Of a stretch of DNA of 13,275 bases, positions 1-7,281 are shown in pieces; the stretch's first letter is position 1, and each line of letters opens with the position of its first letter. Below the pieces are notes generated by a model. That model had not been told where the DNA came from and did no database searches. It worked only from the letters and a program-made list of their open reading frames with translations. Origin of the DNA: an uncultured Gammaproteobacteria bacterium (GTDB lineage Bacteria; Pseudomonadota; Gammaproteobacteria; Rariloculales; Rariloculaceae); assembly GCA_946887385.1 (NCBI GenBank), contig CAMPKU010000117.1:1-13275 (forward strand), read 5' to 3'. The translations under genes were made by a program, and so were the position numbers.

Positions 1-214
1 CTGCGTCTCGTGCATTCCGGACCTAAAGGGCTAGCTCGGCGCGCCGGCCGTGCGCGCCGCCGACGCGCCGGGTTCATAGTCGCCGAAGCACGGCATCGGC
101 TTAAGACCAAGCTGCGGTCAGTTGCAGGCGCAACGCCACACGCTTCTGACTCGCATTTGCGCCTGCTCCGCGCGCAACATGCTACGTTAGCGGTAGGCGT
201 GCGGAGGACTTCAA
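1..214. other. Region upstream of bfr, no gene recognised
   Basis: I find no convincing protein-coding gene here; the open frames through it are arginine-rich by-products of high GC. It carries several inverted repeats. An 8-base arm at 126-133 (AGGCGCAA) pairs with 157-164 (TTGCGCCT). TTGCGC at 157-162 could alternatively pair with GCGCAA at 172-177, and GTTGC at 121-125 with GCAAC at 130-134. These are mutually exclusive hairpins just ahead of bfr. No clear sigma-70 promoter or Fur box was seen. Confidence 0.4.
203..208 (+). promoter_or_regulatory. Ribosome binding site of bfr
   Basis: GGAGGA lies six bases before the ATG at 215. It is close to the Shine-Dalgarno consensus and fixes the bfr start. 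Confidence 0.8.
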
Positions 215-694
215 ATGAAAGGCAGCGACGAGATCGTAAGCATTCTCAATCGCGTGTTGTACAACGAGCTCATCGCGATCAATCAGTACTTTCTGCATTC
301 GCGGATGCTGCGCAACTGGGGAATCGAGAAGCTCGCGAAGTACGAGTACAAGGAATCCATCGACGAGATGAAGCACGCGGACGAGCTCATCGAGCGCATC
401 TTGTTTCTCGACGGGCTGCCGAACCTTCAGGACCTCGGCAAGCTTTTGATCGGCGAAGACGTGGAGGAGATCCTGCGCTGCGACCTCACGCTCGAGCAGA
501 ATTCGCTACCTACGCTGCGAGAAGGCATTGCGCTGTGCGAGAAGCATCAGGACTTCAATTCGCGGTTGCTGCTCGAGAAGATTCTGCACGGCGAGGAAGA
601 GCACATCGATTTTCTCGAGGCGCAGTTCGAGCTGATCAGCCGAATGGGTATGGAGAACTACGTGCTGCTTCAGAGCGAGGCGGCCGGTAGCTAG
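215..694 (+). CDS. bfr: Bacterioferritin
   Basis: Haem-containing ferritin that oxidises Fe(II) and stores iron as a mineral in a 24-subunit cytoplasmic shell. The 159 residues match the usual family length of about 158, and the N-terminal half closely resembles E. coli Bfr. All ferroxidase-centre ligands are present: Glu18, Glu51, His54, Glu94, Glu127 and His130. Met52, the haem ligand shared between two subunits, is also conserved, so this is a true haem-type Bfr and not a plain ferritin. The ATG is supported by GGAGGA six bases upstream and by the family-typical N-terminus MKG. It converges on bfd with 38 bases between the stop codons, unlike the co-directional bfd-bfr order of E. coli. 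I see no Fur box in front of it, so its control is probably separate from bfd. Confidence 0.97.
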   Translation: MKGSDEIVSILNRVLYNELIAINQYFLHSRMLRNWGIEKLAKYEYKESIDEMKHADELIERILFLDGLPNLQDLGKLLIGEDVEEILRCDLTLEQNSLPTLREGIALCEKHQDFNSRLLLEKILHGEEEHIDFLEAQFELISRMGMENYVLLQSEAAGS

Positions 695-707
695 TTCTGC
701 TCGCGAG

Positions 708-734
708 CGCGGCGAGCCGGCCGGCGCGCCCGCT
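708..734. terminator. GC-rich inverted repeat between bfr and bfd, possible terminator
   Basis: The 38-base gap between the convergent genes is almost entirely dyad symmetry. GGCGAGCCGG at 711-720 pairs with CCGGCGCGCC at 721-730 with one mismatch, and a separate 10-base palindrome GCTCGCGAGC sits at 699-708. There is no T-tract, so calling it a terminator rests on position and hairpin strength only. Confidence 0.3.
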
Positions 735-951
735 AGGAGTCGGTGCTCGTGAGCGGCGCTTGTAGCCCCGCGAGTTGACCGCCGCCGGAGGCGTGCTCTT
801 CGGCGATGACTCGGGCGGCCGTGGGCAAGCAACGGCCGCAGCGCGGCGGCTTTCCCAACTTCCGATAGATCGCGACCGCGCAGCTCAAGCCCGTTTTGGC
901 GGCAGCACGAATGTCCCGTTCGCGGTGCCCATTGCAAATGCATACGTACAT
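733..951 (-). CDS. bfd: Bacterioferritin-associated ferredoxin
   Basis: Small [2Fe-2S] protein that docks on bacterioferritin and passes electrons to its haem, so that stored ferric iron is reduced and released. The 72-residue product starts MYVCICNG, nearly identical to E. coli Bfd at that point. It has the BFD-family cysteine pattern Cys4-x-Cys6 and Cys38-x-x-Cys41, with an extra Cys24 between them. The Gly/Ser-rich tail after residue 55 is a little longer than usual. The ATG has no strong Shine-Dalgarno sequence. The promoter region holds a Fur box (973-987), so expression should rise when iron is scarce. It is convergent with bfr, its expected partner. Recognition of the family is firm; regulation is inferred from the site. 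Confidence 0.95.
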   Translation of the reverse strand: MYVCICNGHRERDIRAAAKTGLSCAVAIYRKLGKPPRCGRCLPTAARVIAEEHASGGGQLAGLQAPLTSTDS

Positions 952-972
952 GGAGCAGTAGCGTGACGCGGA

Positions 973-987
973 TGAGAATCGTTGTCA
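973..987. promoter_or_regulatory. Fur box in the bfd promoter
   Basis: TGAGAATCGTTGTCA fits the 7-1-7 Fur model TGATAAT-n-ATTATCA at 11 of 14 arm positions. It overlaps the -35 element of the bfd promoter and ends 22 bases before the bfd ATG, a position where Fur-Fe(II) would block RNA polymerase. Confidence 0.65.
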
Positions 988-988
988 A
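983..988 (-). promoter_or_regulatory. -35 element of the bfd promoter
   Basis: A perfect TTGACA on the minus strand, 31 bases upstream of the bfd ATG and overlapping the Fur box. No good -10 is found at 16-18 bases; the best hexamer at 17 bases (960-965, CACGCT) is poor. Confidence 0.45.
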
Positions 989-1012
989 ATGAAACGCGTT
1001 CGTATTGCATAA

Positions 1013-1043
1013 CGCGGCGAGCGGCGGGTTCGGCGCGCCCGCT
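1013..1043. repeat. Second copy of a short direct repeat flanking bfd
   Basis: The 13-mer CGGCGCGCCCGCT at 1031-1043 is identical to 722-734, and CGCGGCGAGC precedes both copies (1013-1022 and 709-718). The copies bracket bfd. Each lies 3' of a minus-strand gene (bfd and roxA), so a shared terminator-like role is possible; GC-rich chance similarity is the alternative. Confidence 0.35.
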
Positions 1044-1075
1044 CAGACCAGCGCTTTCAACGAGTTACGCATGCA

Positions 1076-2251
1076 TTAGCGGCTGCGGGTGCGAGCTGCC
1101 GGCGTAGCCGCGCGCTCGCGCAGCCAGCCGGCCGCGAACCATTCCCGCAGCAGCCGCCGCACGGCTGGACTGCACCGGCGCACGGCAGGGGCATCGAGCG
1201 CGCGTTCGTTCGCAAGGCGGCGCAGGAGCACGGCGTCGCGGCCGCCGACGGGTACGGCCTCGCCGTTGATGAAGACGTGCCGCGTGTCGTACAGCATCCG
1301 CGTGCGCCGGTCGAGCGCGACGGCGCCGCCGCGCCAGGCTAGCGAGCGTTTGGTGAACCACACCTTGGGATTCGGCTCGCTCAGCACTTCACCGAGCGCT
1401 CGAGCTACCGCGGACCTTTGCGCCGCGAGCCGTTGCACGGCCGCCGTGGCGAAGGCGGCGAGCGCCGGCGGAATGGTCGCCGGCGTGGCCGTGGCGGGTT
1501 GCGCGGTGTCGCGGTACGGCGCCGAATCCTCGTGCGTCTCGGCCAGCCGCTCCGCGAGCTCGGCGGCGAGGGTGCCGCGCTGCGGCGCGCGCATCCCGAT
1601 CGAGCAGGTGATGCTATTGCTGCCGATCGCCACACCTTCGTGCGCCCAGCCGGGCGGCAAGTACAGCAGGTCGCCGGCCGACAGCACGTGCTCCTGCTCG
1701 GCAACGAAGCGGCGTAACACTTTTAGCGGTGCGCGTGCGTCGAGCGTCGCGTCGTAGCGGCGTGCGATGCGCCAGCGCCGCGTGCCCTGCGCTTGCAGCA
1801 GGAAAACGTCGTAGCTGTCGACGTGCGGGCCCACACCGCCGCCGTCGCTTGCCCACGAGATCATGACGTCGTCGAGGCGTGCGTCGGGCACGAAGCGGAA
1901 CTGCTGCAGCAGCGCGTGCGCGGCGTCATTGTGCAAATCCACTCCTTGCACGAGCAGCGTCCAGCCGGGCTGTTGCAGCGGCGGCAGTCTCGAGCGCGCA
2001 AAGGGTCCATGCGCCAGCGACCAATCGCGCCTGCCGCGCGCGCGAACGAGCCGCGACTCCACTTCGTCGCGCCCAGCCAACTCGAATAGCTCCGCTCGGG
2101 AGACCGGTGCAAGCGCTTTCGACATCGCGTTGCGCACCACGAGGGGCCGGCGCTGCCAATGGCGGCGCATGAAGTCGCGAGGTGTGAGCCCGCCGAGCAG
2201 TTGCAGCGAGCGGTCGGGCGCAGACAGTCGCGCGGGAAGGCCCAAAGTCAC
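1076..2251 (-). CDS. roxA: Ribosomal oxygenase RoxA/YcfD (50S protein L16 arginine 3-hydroxylase)
   Basis: Fe(II)/2-oxoglutarate-dependent JmjC-type cupin oxygenase. The E. coli enzyme hydroxylates an arginine of ribosomal protein L16 in the cytoplasm. About 391 residues, against 373 in E. coli. The N-terminal stretch DFMRRHWQRRPLVV matches the YcfD opening. The iron-binding motif is His143-x-Asp145 (GPHVDSYDVF), with the distal ligand His204 in LPPGWAHEG and the family signature SIGMRAP at 217-223. A C-terminal winged-helix-like dimerisation region follows. The start is uncertain: AAGGAG precedes GTG at 2251 by only 3 bases and an in-frame TTG at 2245 by 9 bases, so the protein may begin two codons later. 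The frame stays open to 2719, but that stretch is antisense to the neighbouring amidohydrolase. It is divergent from that gene with about 100 bases between. Confidence 0.92.
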   Translation of the reverse strand: MTLGLPARLSAPDRSLQLLGGLTPRDFMRRHWQRRPLVVRNAMSKALAPVSRAELFELAGRDEVESRLVRARGRRDWSLAHGPFARSRLPPLQQPGWTLLVQGVDLHNDAAHALLQQFRFVPDARLDDVMISWASDGGGVGPHVDSYDVFLLQAQGTRRWRIARRYDATLDARAPLKVLRRFVAEQEHVLSAGDLLYLPPGWAHEGVAIGSNSITCSIGMRAPQRGTLAAELAERLAETHEDSAPYRDTAQPATATPATIPPALAAFATAAVQRLAAQRSAVARALGEVLSEPNPKVWFTKRSLAWRGGAVALDRRTRMLYDTRHVFINGEAVPVGGRDAVLLRRLANERALDAPAVRRCSPAVRRLLREWFAAGWLRERAATPAARTRSR

Positions 2252-2340
2252 GGACTCCTTGAATCGTTGCGTCGTGCAGGATACAAACGGGTACGCGAGA
2301 CAGCACGCGCCAGGCGGCTCGGAGCCTACGGGCTTTGGCG

Positions 2341-2347
2341 AGGGGAG
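2341..2347 (+). promoter_or_regulatory. Ribosome binding site of the amidohydrolase
   Basis: AGGGGAG sits six bases before the GTG at 2354. It decides the start in favour of GTG, which places the twin-arginine signal right at the N-terminus. Confidence 0.65.
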
Positions 2348-2353
2348 TGCAAC

Positions 2354-3394
2354 GTGCAGAGAACGGATCCCGGCAGACGACGATTCTTGGCGACGCTCGG
2401 CGCAGTCTCCCTGCTGCCCGGGCACATGCTGCGTGCCCAAGACAACGCCCGCCGCATCGACGTCCATCAGCATTTCGTTAGCCCAAGCTTGCACGCATTC
2501 TTGAGCGCCAAGAACACGCCGTCCGCGCCGGTGCCGGGCATTGCGGCGTGGCGCGACTATTCGCCGGCGCGTGCCGTCGAAGAGCTCGATCGGGTCGGCA
2601 TCGAGACGGCGATGCTGTCGATCACTGCGCCCGGAGTTTGGTTCGGCGATGCCGATGAAGCACGTGGGCTCGCTCGTGAGGCGAACGAGTTCGCGGCCGC
2701 TCGCATGGTCGGCGACCACAAGGGCCGCTTCGGGCTGTTCGCGGTGCTGCCGTTACCCGACGTGGACGGCGCATTGCGCGAGATCGAGTACGCGCTCGAC
2801 ACGCTGAAGGCGGACGGCTTCGGCCTGCTCACGAGCTACGGTAACGCTTGGCTCGGCGATCCGAGCTTCGCGCCCGTGCTCGACGAGTTGAACCGCCGCA
2901 AGGCCGTCGTCTACGTGCATCCGACGGATGCCGCGTGCTGCTCCGGCTTGCTGCCGCGGGTGCCGAATCAAATGCTCGAATATCCCATGGACACGACGCG
3001 CACGATCGCGAGCCTGATCGTGAGCGACACCGCTACGCGTTGCCCCGACGTGCGCTTCATCTTCTCGCATGCAGGCGGCACTTTGATCGGCGTGGCGGGG
3101 CGATTGCTCGGCGCCGAGATGAGCGCCGAGAACCTCGCCAAGACGCCGGAGCCGAATTCACGGCTGCACCATCTGCGGCGGTTCTACTACGACACGGCCG
3201 GATCGGCGAACCCCGTGAACATGCAAGCGCTCAAGAGCCTTGCCGGCGTCTCGCAGATCGTGTTCGGCACGGACGCGCCGTTTTTCGACGGCGCACCGCA
3301 ATTGCGGGGCCTGCAAACCGCCGGCTTCAGTGCGGCCGAGCTCGCCCGGGTGGAGCGCGGCAACGCGCTCGCTTTGTTGCCGAGATTGAAGTAG
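2354..3394 (+). CDS. Tat-exported amidohydrolase of the ACMSD/decarboxylase family
   Basis: A TIM-barrel metal-dependent hydrolase or decarboxylase of the amidohydrolase_2 family, related to 2-amino-3-carboxymuconate semialdehyde decarboxylase. From GTG 2354 it has 346 residues. Residues 8-12 (RRRFL) form a twin-arginine motif, followed by a short hydrophobic stretch and a likely cleavage near Ala28, so the folded enzyme should reach the periplasm. The metal and catalytic set is complete: His38-x-His40 (DVHQHF), His189 (HPTD), His239 (FSHAGG) and Asp307 (FGTDAP). After removing the roughly 29-residue leader, the first two histidines and their spacing match ACMSD. The substrate cannot be read from sequence; decarboxylation of an aromatic acid and hydrolysis are both possible. 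It diverges from roxA and converges on the methyltransferase with 67 bases between and no clear terminator. Confidence 0.88.
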   Translation: MQRTDPGRRRFLATLGAVSLLPGHMLRAQDNARRIDVHQHFVSPSLHAFLSAKNTPSAPVPGIAAWRDYSPARAVEELDRVGIETAMLSITAPGVWFGDADEARGLAREANEFAAARMVGDHKGRFGLFAVLPLPDVDGALREIEYALDTLKADGFGLLTSYGNAWLGDPSFAPVLDELNRRKAVVYVHPTDAACCSGLLPRVPNQMLEYPMDTTRTIASLIVSDTATRCPDVRFIFSHAGGTLIGVAGRLLGAEMSAENLAKTPEPNSRLHHLRRFYYDTAGSANPVNMQALKSLAGVSQIVFGTDAPFFDGAPQLRGLQTAGFSAAELARVERGNALALLPRLK

Positions 3395-3461
3395 CCGCGC
3401 ACACCTCGCCAGCCGCCTCGTCGCTCGCGACTGCCGGCAACTGCTCTTTATCGGCCCAGCG

Positions 3462-4466
3462 TTAGACGGCCACGGCTTCGACGATCGAATAGTGCGATGC
3501 GGTCGGCACTACGCGCGTGAGCCTAAACCCCGCTGCGGCGAGCAGCGCGCGGTATTGCGCTTCGGTGCGCTCGCGACCGCCTGTCACGGCGAGCATGCTG
3601 ATGTCGAGCGTTTTGCCGAAGTGCAAGCCCGGCAGCTCGGGGACCAGCGTCTCGACGATCAGTAGCTTCGCCTCCGGCTGCGCAGCACTGCGCACGGCGC
3701 GCACGATACGCGCCGCGTCGGCGTCGTTCCAGTCGTGCAGCACGTCCATCAACAGATAGGCGTCGGCTGCGGGCAATGGATCGGTGAAGAAGTTGCCGGT
3801 CGCGCGCTCGAGCCGCGGCGCCGACATTGCATCCGCAATCACGTGCTCGAGCTCGAAGAGAATGCCTTTCGCTTGCGGCGCGCTGTCGAGAATCGCCTTC
3901 AGCAAGTGGCCGCGGCCGCCGCCCACGTCGACGATCGTGTCGAAACCGGCGAACTCGTACGCGGCTGCGACGGCCGGCAGCACCGTGCGGGATTTGCTGA
4001 CCATGGCCTCGTTGAAGATCGCAGACTGCTCGGGGTGGGCGGCGAGATAGTCGACGAGGCTCGCCCAGTCATGCTGCGGGCGGCCCGTAAGCGCGGTGCG
4101 GCCGAGGTCTTTGAAACGATCCCATAGCACGGCCATGCCGTTCATGCGCACGTACGACCGCAGCGAGCCCGCCGCGTCGCTGCGCAGCAGCAGCGAGGCG
4201 GGGGAATGCAGGTATCGCCCTTCCGGGCCGTGGGCGAAGATGCCGTGCGCGGCGAGCAGCCGCAGCATCCGCGCGAGCGCGTCGGTATCGAGCCCCGTGT
4301 GCGCGGCAATTTCGGCAGGGGTGGCGCCCGCGGCGCCGACGGCGTCGGCCGCACCGCAGTCGGCGATCACGTGCAGGCAACGTGCGGCCACCTGCGCCCG
4401 GGCGAGGTCGGCCACGAGGCGGGCGGGGTCCTCGGCGGGCGCGTCCGCAGAAGCTCCCGGGCCCAT
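3462..4466 (-). CDS. SAM-dependent class-2 O-methyltransferase
   Basis: Transfers a methyl group from S-adenosylmethionine to a hydroxyl of a small, probably aromatic or polyene, substrate. The 334 residues have the two-part layout of the PF00891 family (plant COMT, hydroxyneurosporene and acetylserotonin O-methyltransferases). An N-terminal winged-helix dimerisation domain spans about 15-95 and includes ATPAEIAAHTGLD. A Rossmann SAM domain spans about 150-334. The SAM loop DVGGGRGHLL is at 180-189, and LMDVLHDWND at 239-248 carries the catalytic-base His244. Its ATG lies 3 bases after the stop codon of ybiT and has no clear Shine-Dalgarno sequence of its own, so translation is probably coupled to ybiT. 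The substrate is unknown; no carotenoid or quinone pathway gene is nearby. Confidence 0.9.
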   Translation of the reverse strand: MGPGASADAPAEDPARLVADLARAQVAARCLHVIADCGAADAVGAAGATPAEIAAHTGLDTDALARMLRLLAAHGIFAHGPEGRYLHSPASLLLRSDAAGSLRSYVRMNGMAVLWDRFKDLGRTALTGRPQHDWASLVDYLAAHPEQSAIFNEAMVSKSRTVLPAVAAAYEFAGFDTIVDVGGGRGHLLKAILDSAPQAKGILFELEHVIADAMSAPRLERATGNFFTDPLPAADAYLLMDVLHDWNDADAARIVRAVRSAAQPEAKLLIVETLVPELPGLHFGKTLDISMLAVTGGRERTEAQYRALLAAAGFRLTRVVPTASHYSIVEAVAV

Positions 4467-4469
4467 GAG

Positions 4470-6089
4470 TTACTGGCTCGCGGCTCGCTGCAGGTCGATC
4501 GCGATGCCGCGGCTGCGCAAGTAGTCGTCGTAGCTGCCGCGGAAATCGATGATGCCCAACGATTTGATCTCGACGACGCGCGTGGCGATCGACGACACGA
4601 ATTCGCGGTCGTGGCTCACGAATACGAGCGTGCCCGGATAGTTCTCGAGTGCCAGGTTCAGCGCCTCGATCGATTCCATGTCGAGGTGGTTCGTTGGCTC
4701 GTCCATGAAGATGATGTTCGGCCGCTGCAGCATGATCTCGCCGAACAGCATGCGGCCGCGCTCACCGCCCGAGAGCTTGTCCACCGTCTTCAGCATCTCG
4801 TCGCGGCTGAACAATAGCCGGCCCAGCGTGGCGCGGATGGCCTGGTCGTCGTCGCGAGGTTTGCCGCGTGCGCGCATCCAGTCGAACACCGTCACGGGCT
4901 CTTCGAATGCGGCCGCATTGTCCTGCGGCATGTACGCCATCGCGGCATTTTCCGCCCATTTGACGTTGCCGTGATCCACCTCGAGCTCGCCCACGATCGA
5001 GCGCAGCAGCGTGGTCTTGCCTATGCCGTTCGTGCCGACGACGGCCACGCGCTCGCCGGCCTCGATGTGCAGGCTCACGTCCCGAAAAACTTTGTGCTCG
5101 CCGTAGCTCTTCGTGAGCTTCTCCACGCCGAACGCGAGTCGATAGAGCTTCTTGTCTTGCTCGAAGCGGATGTACGGGCTCACGCGGCTCGACGGCTTTA
5201 CTTCTGCGAGCTCGATCTTCTCGATCTGGCGCGCGCGCGACGTCGCCTGCCGAGACTTCGACGCGTTGGCGGAAAAGCGGCTCACGAAGGCCTGCAAGTC
5301 GGCGATCTGCGCCTTCTTTTTCGCGTTCTCTGAAAGCAATCGCTCGCGTGCTTGCGTGGCCGCGATCATGTACTCGTCGTAGTTGCCGGGAAACACACGC
5401 AGCTCGCCGTAGTCGAGATCTGCCATGTGCGTGCAGACGGTATTCAGAAAGTGGCGGTCGTGCGAGACGATGATCATCGTGCACTTGCGCTGCGTGAGAA
5501 CGCCCTCGAGCCACCGTATCGTGTCGATGTCGAGGTTGTTCGTGGGCTCGTCGAGCAGCATGACGTCGGGATCGGCGAAGAGCGCCTGTGCGAGCAGTAC
5601 GCGCAGCTTCCAACCCGGCGCCACGGCGCTCATCGGCCCAGCGTGCAGCGATTCCGGTATGCCCACCGCGAGCAGCAACTCGCCGGCGGCGGCTTCGGCG
5701 GAATAGCCGTCGAGCATGGCGAATTCGCTTTCCACCTCGGCCGCGTGCATGCCCTCCGCCTCGCTCAGCGAAGGTTTCGAGTAAAGCCGTTCGCGTTCCT
5801 GATGAAGCTGCCACAGGCGCTCGTGGCCCATGATCACGGTATGAATGACGGAGAACGACTCGAACGCAAATTGATCCTGCCGCAGCCTGCCCACGCGCGC
5901 GTGCGTCTCGGTGGAGACGTTGCCGTGCGTGGGCTCGAGCTCGCCGGCCAGCACCTTCAGAAACGTGGTCTTGCCCGAGCCGTTCGCGCCGATGAGGCCA
6001 TAGCGGTGGCCATTGCCGAATTTGACGGACACGTCTTCGAATAGCGGCTTCTCGCCGAATTGCACGGTGATATTGGCGGCGGAAATCAT
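4470..6089 (-). CDS. ybiT: ABC-F family ATPase YbiT
   Basis: Soluble ABC-F protein with two ATPase domains and no membrane part; the family acts on the ribosome as translation factors. With the ATG at 6089 it has 539 residues (E. coli YbiT: 530) and begins [12 protein letters not shown] as in E. coli. Walker A motifs are GANGSGKT (34-41) and GTNGIGKT (352-359, Lys358). Walker B motifs read [10 protein letters not shown] and MDEPTNHLD. The second domain has a normal LSGGE signature, while the first has VAPGWKLR in that place, as E. coli YbiT does. The charged linker ([27 protein letters not shown]) is very close to E. coli. An upstream ATG at 6134 would add 15 unconserved residues and lacks a ribosome site. 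It leads a two-gene unit with the methyltransferase. Confidence 0.95.
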   Translation of the reverse strand: MISAANITVQFGEKPLFEDVSVKFGNGHRYGLIGANGSGKTTFLKVLAGELEPTHGNVSTETHARVGRLRQDQFAFESFSVIHTVIMGHERLWQLHQERERLYSKPSLSEAEGMHAAEVESEFAMLDGYSAEAAAGELLLAVGIPESLHAGPMSAVAPGWKLRVLLAQALFADPDVMLLDEPTNNLDIDTIRWLEGVLTQRKCTMIIVSHDRHFLNTVCTHMADLDYGELRVFPGNYDEYMIAATQARERLLSENAKKKAQIADLQAFVSRFSANASKSRQATSRARQIEKIELAEVKPSSRVSPYIRFEQDKKLYRLAFGVEKLTKSYGEHKVFRDVSLHIEAGERVAVVGTNGIGKTTLLRSIVGELEVDHGNVKWAENAAMAYMPQDNAAAFEEPVTVFDWMRARGKPRDDDQAIRATLGRLLFSRDEMLKTVDKLSGGERGRMLFGEIMLQRPNIIFMDEPTNHLDMESIEALNLALENYPGTLVFVSHDREFVSSIATRVVEIKSLGIIDFRGSYDDYLRSRGIAIDLQRAASQ

Positions 6090-6161
6090 GGGCAAATCCC
6101 GTTGCTCGAGTTGATGCTTAAGCCGGGGCGGCATCCGTGCGCCCGACCGCGAAGGGCGCGC

Positions 6162-6189
6162 AGTATACGTGATATCGGCACTCCGCCAA
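6162..6189 (-). promoter_or_regulatory. Predicted sigma-70 promoter of ybiT
   Basis: TTGGCG (-35, 6184-6189), a 16-base spacer and TATACT (-10, 6162-6167) on the minus strand. Transcription would start near 6155, giving a leader of about 65 bases before the ATG at 6089. Confidence 0.5.
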
Positions 6190-6198
6190 AGCGGTGCC
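6177..6198 (-). terminator. Hairpin 3' of the membrane Fe-S gene
   Basis: Just after the TAA of the Fe-S gene, GGCACCGC (6191-6198) pairs with GCGG..TGCC (6177-6187) with a two-base bulge around a short loop. There is no T-tract, so termination is uncertain. It overlaps the -35 element of the ybiT promoter and could equally be an operator. Confidence 0.3.
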
Positions 6199-6201
6199 CC
6201 G

Positions 6202-7281
6202 TTATGCGGCGGAGCTCGCGGCCCACGCGCGGGCCTTGCGCTTGATCTCGAGCAGCCAGTGCGGGCAGCGCTGCTTGTCGTCGTAGAGGATCTCGCAGTC
6301 GTCGCAGCGCACGCACTCGGTCTTCACGATTTGCCGTTGGCGGATCGCTCCCCACTGGCAGGTTTTCTCGCATAGCGCGCACTGGCTGCACTCGGACCAG
6401 CGCTTGATGGGCAGCACCGTCGTGGCCTTCGAGACGAGCCCGAGCGCCGCGCCGAGCGGGCACAGGAAGCGGCAATAGAGATTGCGGACGAAGAGGCTGG
6501 CGACGAGCAGGGCGCCGACCAAGACCCACAGCACGGGTGTAGCGTCGAATGTGAACAGCCAAAACGGCTCGATGTAGCGGTAAAACGAAATCTCGCGCGT
6601 GAAAAAGTACCAGCCGATCGCGCCGAACAGAATGCCGTATTTGATGTAGCTCGCACGCCGCTCGAGCGCGGGTGGAATTTCGATCTGGAACCGCTTCGGC
6701 ACTACGGCGTCCATGAGCTGCGTGAGCGCTCCGAACGCGCAGATACGCCCGCAGTACACGCGGCCCCAAACGATCGTGGTGACCACCGTGAAAATTGCGA
6801 ATGCGTACCACGCGAGACTGTAGGCGAACGGAGGCAAGCTGCTCGCGAGAGCGGCGGCAATGCCGCTGCCGGTTGCCGCGTCGCCGCCGGGCAACGCGAG
6901 CCGGAAAGCGGACGTGCCGCCGCCAAGCACACCGAACACATTCACGACGGAGATGAGCTGGCTCTTGTACACGCCCATGTAGAGCACGGCGACCACGAGC
7001 GTGATGTACTTCAGCGGCAGGCTCTTGCGCAGGAAGCTCACCATGGCGAGTGCCGCAAAGGCGACGAACAAGCCGATGTCGAGCGCTTGCTCCCCGGCGA
7101 GAGCCACCAGCGTCGGTGCCGCTTCCTCTTCCTCGTCTTCGAAATTCCATCCCGCCGCGTCGTCCACCGGCGCTTCGCCGGCAGGTTGGGCGCTTGCTAC
7201 GCCGAGAAGCAGCATGCCGATCAGCAGGAGGCGCAGCGCGTTCACGCCGCAGCGTGACAGAAACCGAGCGAGCGATCTCAC
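6202..7281 (-). CDS. NosR/NapH-type membrane 4Fe-4S protein (NosR C-terminal half)
   Basis: Predicted inner-membrane electron-transfer protein of 359 residues. Residues 1-32 look like a signal peptide or anchor. An acidic stretch at 48-53 (EDEEEE) follows, then about five membrane segments (roughly 66-84, 91-105, 154-173, 212-228 and 247-266). Two Cys-x3-Cys loops lie at 177/181 (CGRIC) and 270/274 (CRFLCP), as in NosR and NapH. A C-terminal two-cluster ferredoxin domain has Cys298, 301, 304, 308 and Cys323, 326, 329, 339; the ending [14 protein letters not shown] is the NosR version and not a plain ferredoxin repeat. The GTG at 7281 overlaps the upstream FMN gene's TGA by four bases (GTGA) and gives a complete signal peptide; GTG 7245 is the alternative. 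It probably carries electrons from the quinone pool or flavoprotein to an unknown acceptor. Confidence 0.85.
   Translation of the reverse strand: MRSLARFLSRCGVNALRLLLIGMLLLGVASAQPAGEAPVDDAAGWNFEDEEEEAAPTLVALAGEQALDIGLFVAFAALAMVSFLRKSLPLKYITLVVAVLYMGVYKSQLISVVNVFGVLGGGTSAFRLALPGGDAATGSGIAAALASSLPPFAYSLAWYAFAIFTVVTTIVWGRVYCGRICAFGALTQLMDAVVPKRFQIEIPPALERRASYIKYGILFGAIGWYFFTREISFYRYIEPFWLFTFDATPVLWVLVGALLVASLFVRNLYCRFLCPLGAALGLVSKATTVLPIKRWSECSQCALCEKTCQWGAIRQRQIVKTECVRCDDCEILYDDKQRCPHWLLEIKRKARAWAASSAA

Noticed and set aside
10..690. Open frame of 226 codons on the + strand
   Set aside because: Arginine-rich, overlaps bfr in another frame, and has no known domain; a by-product of high GC.
2252..2719. 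N-terminal extension of the roxA frame
   Set aside because: It is antisense to the start of the amidohydrolase and has no similarity to RoxA; the family N-terminus begins near 2250.
2848..3465. Open frame of 205 codons on the + strand
   Set aside because: Low-complexity Arg/Ala composition and full overlap with the well-supported amidohydrolase.
4762..5814. Open frame of 350 codons on the - strand
   Set aside because: Second-frame shadow of ybiT, whose domains are complete in the other frame.
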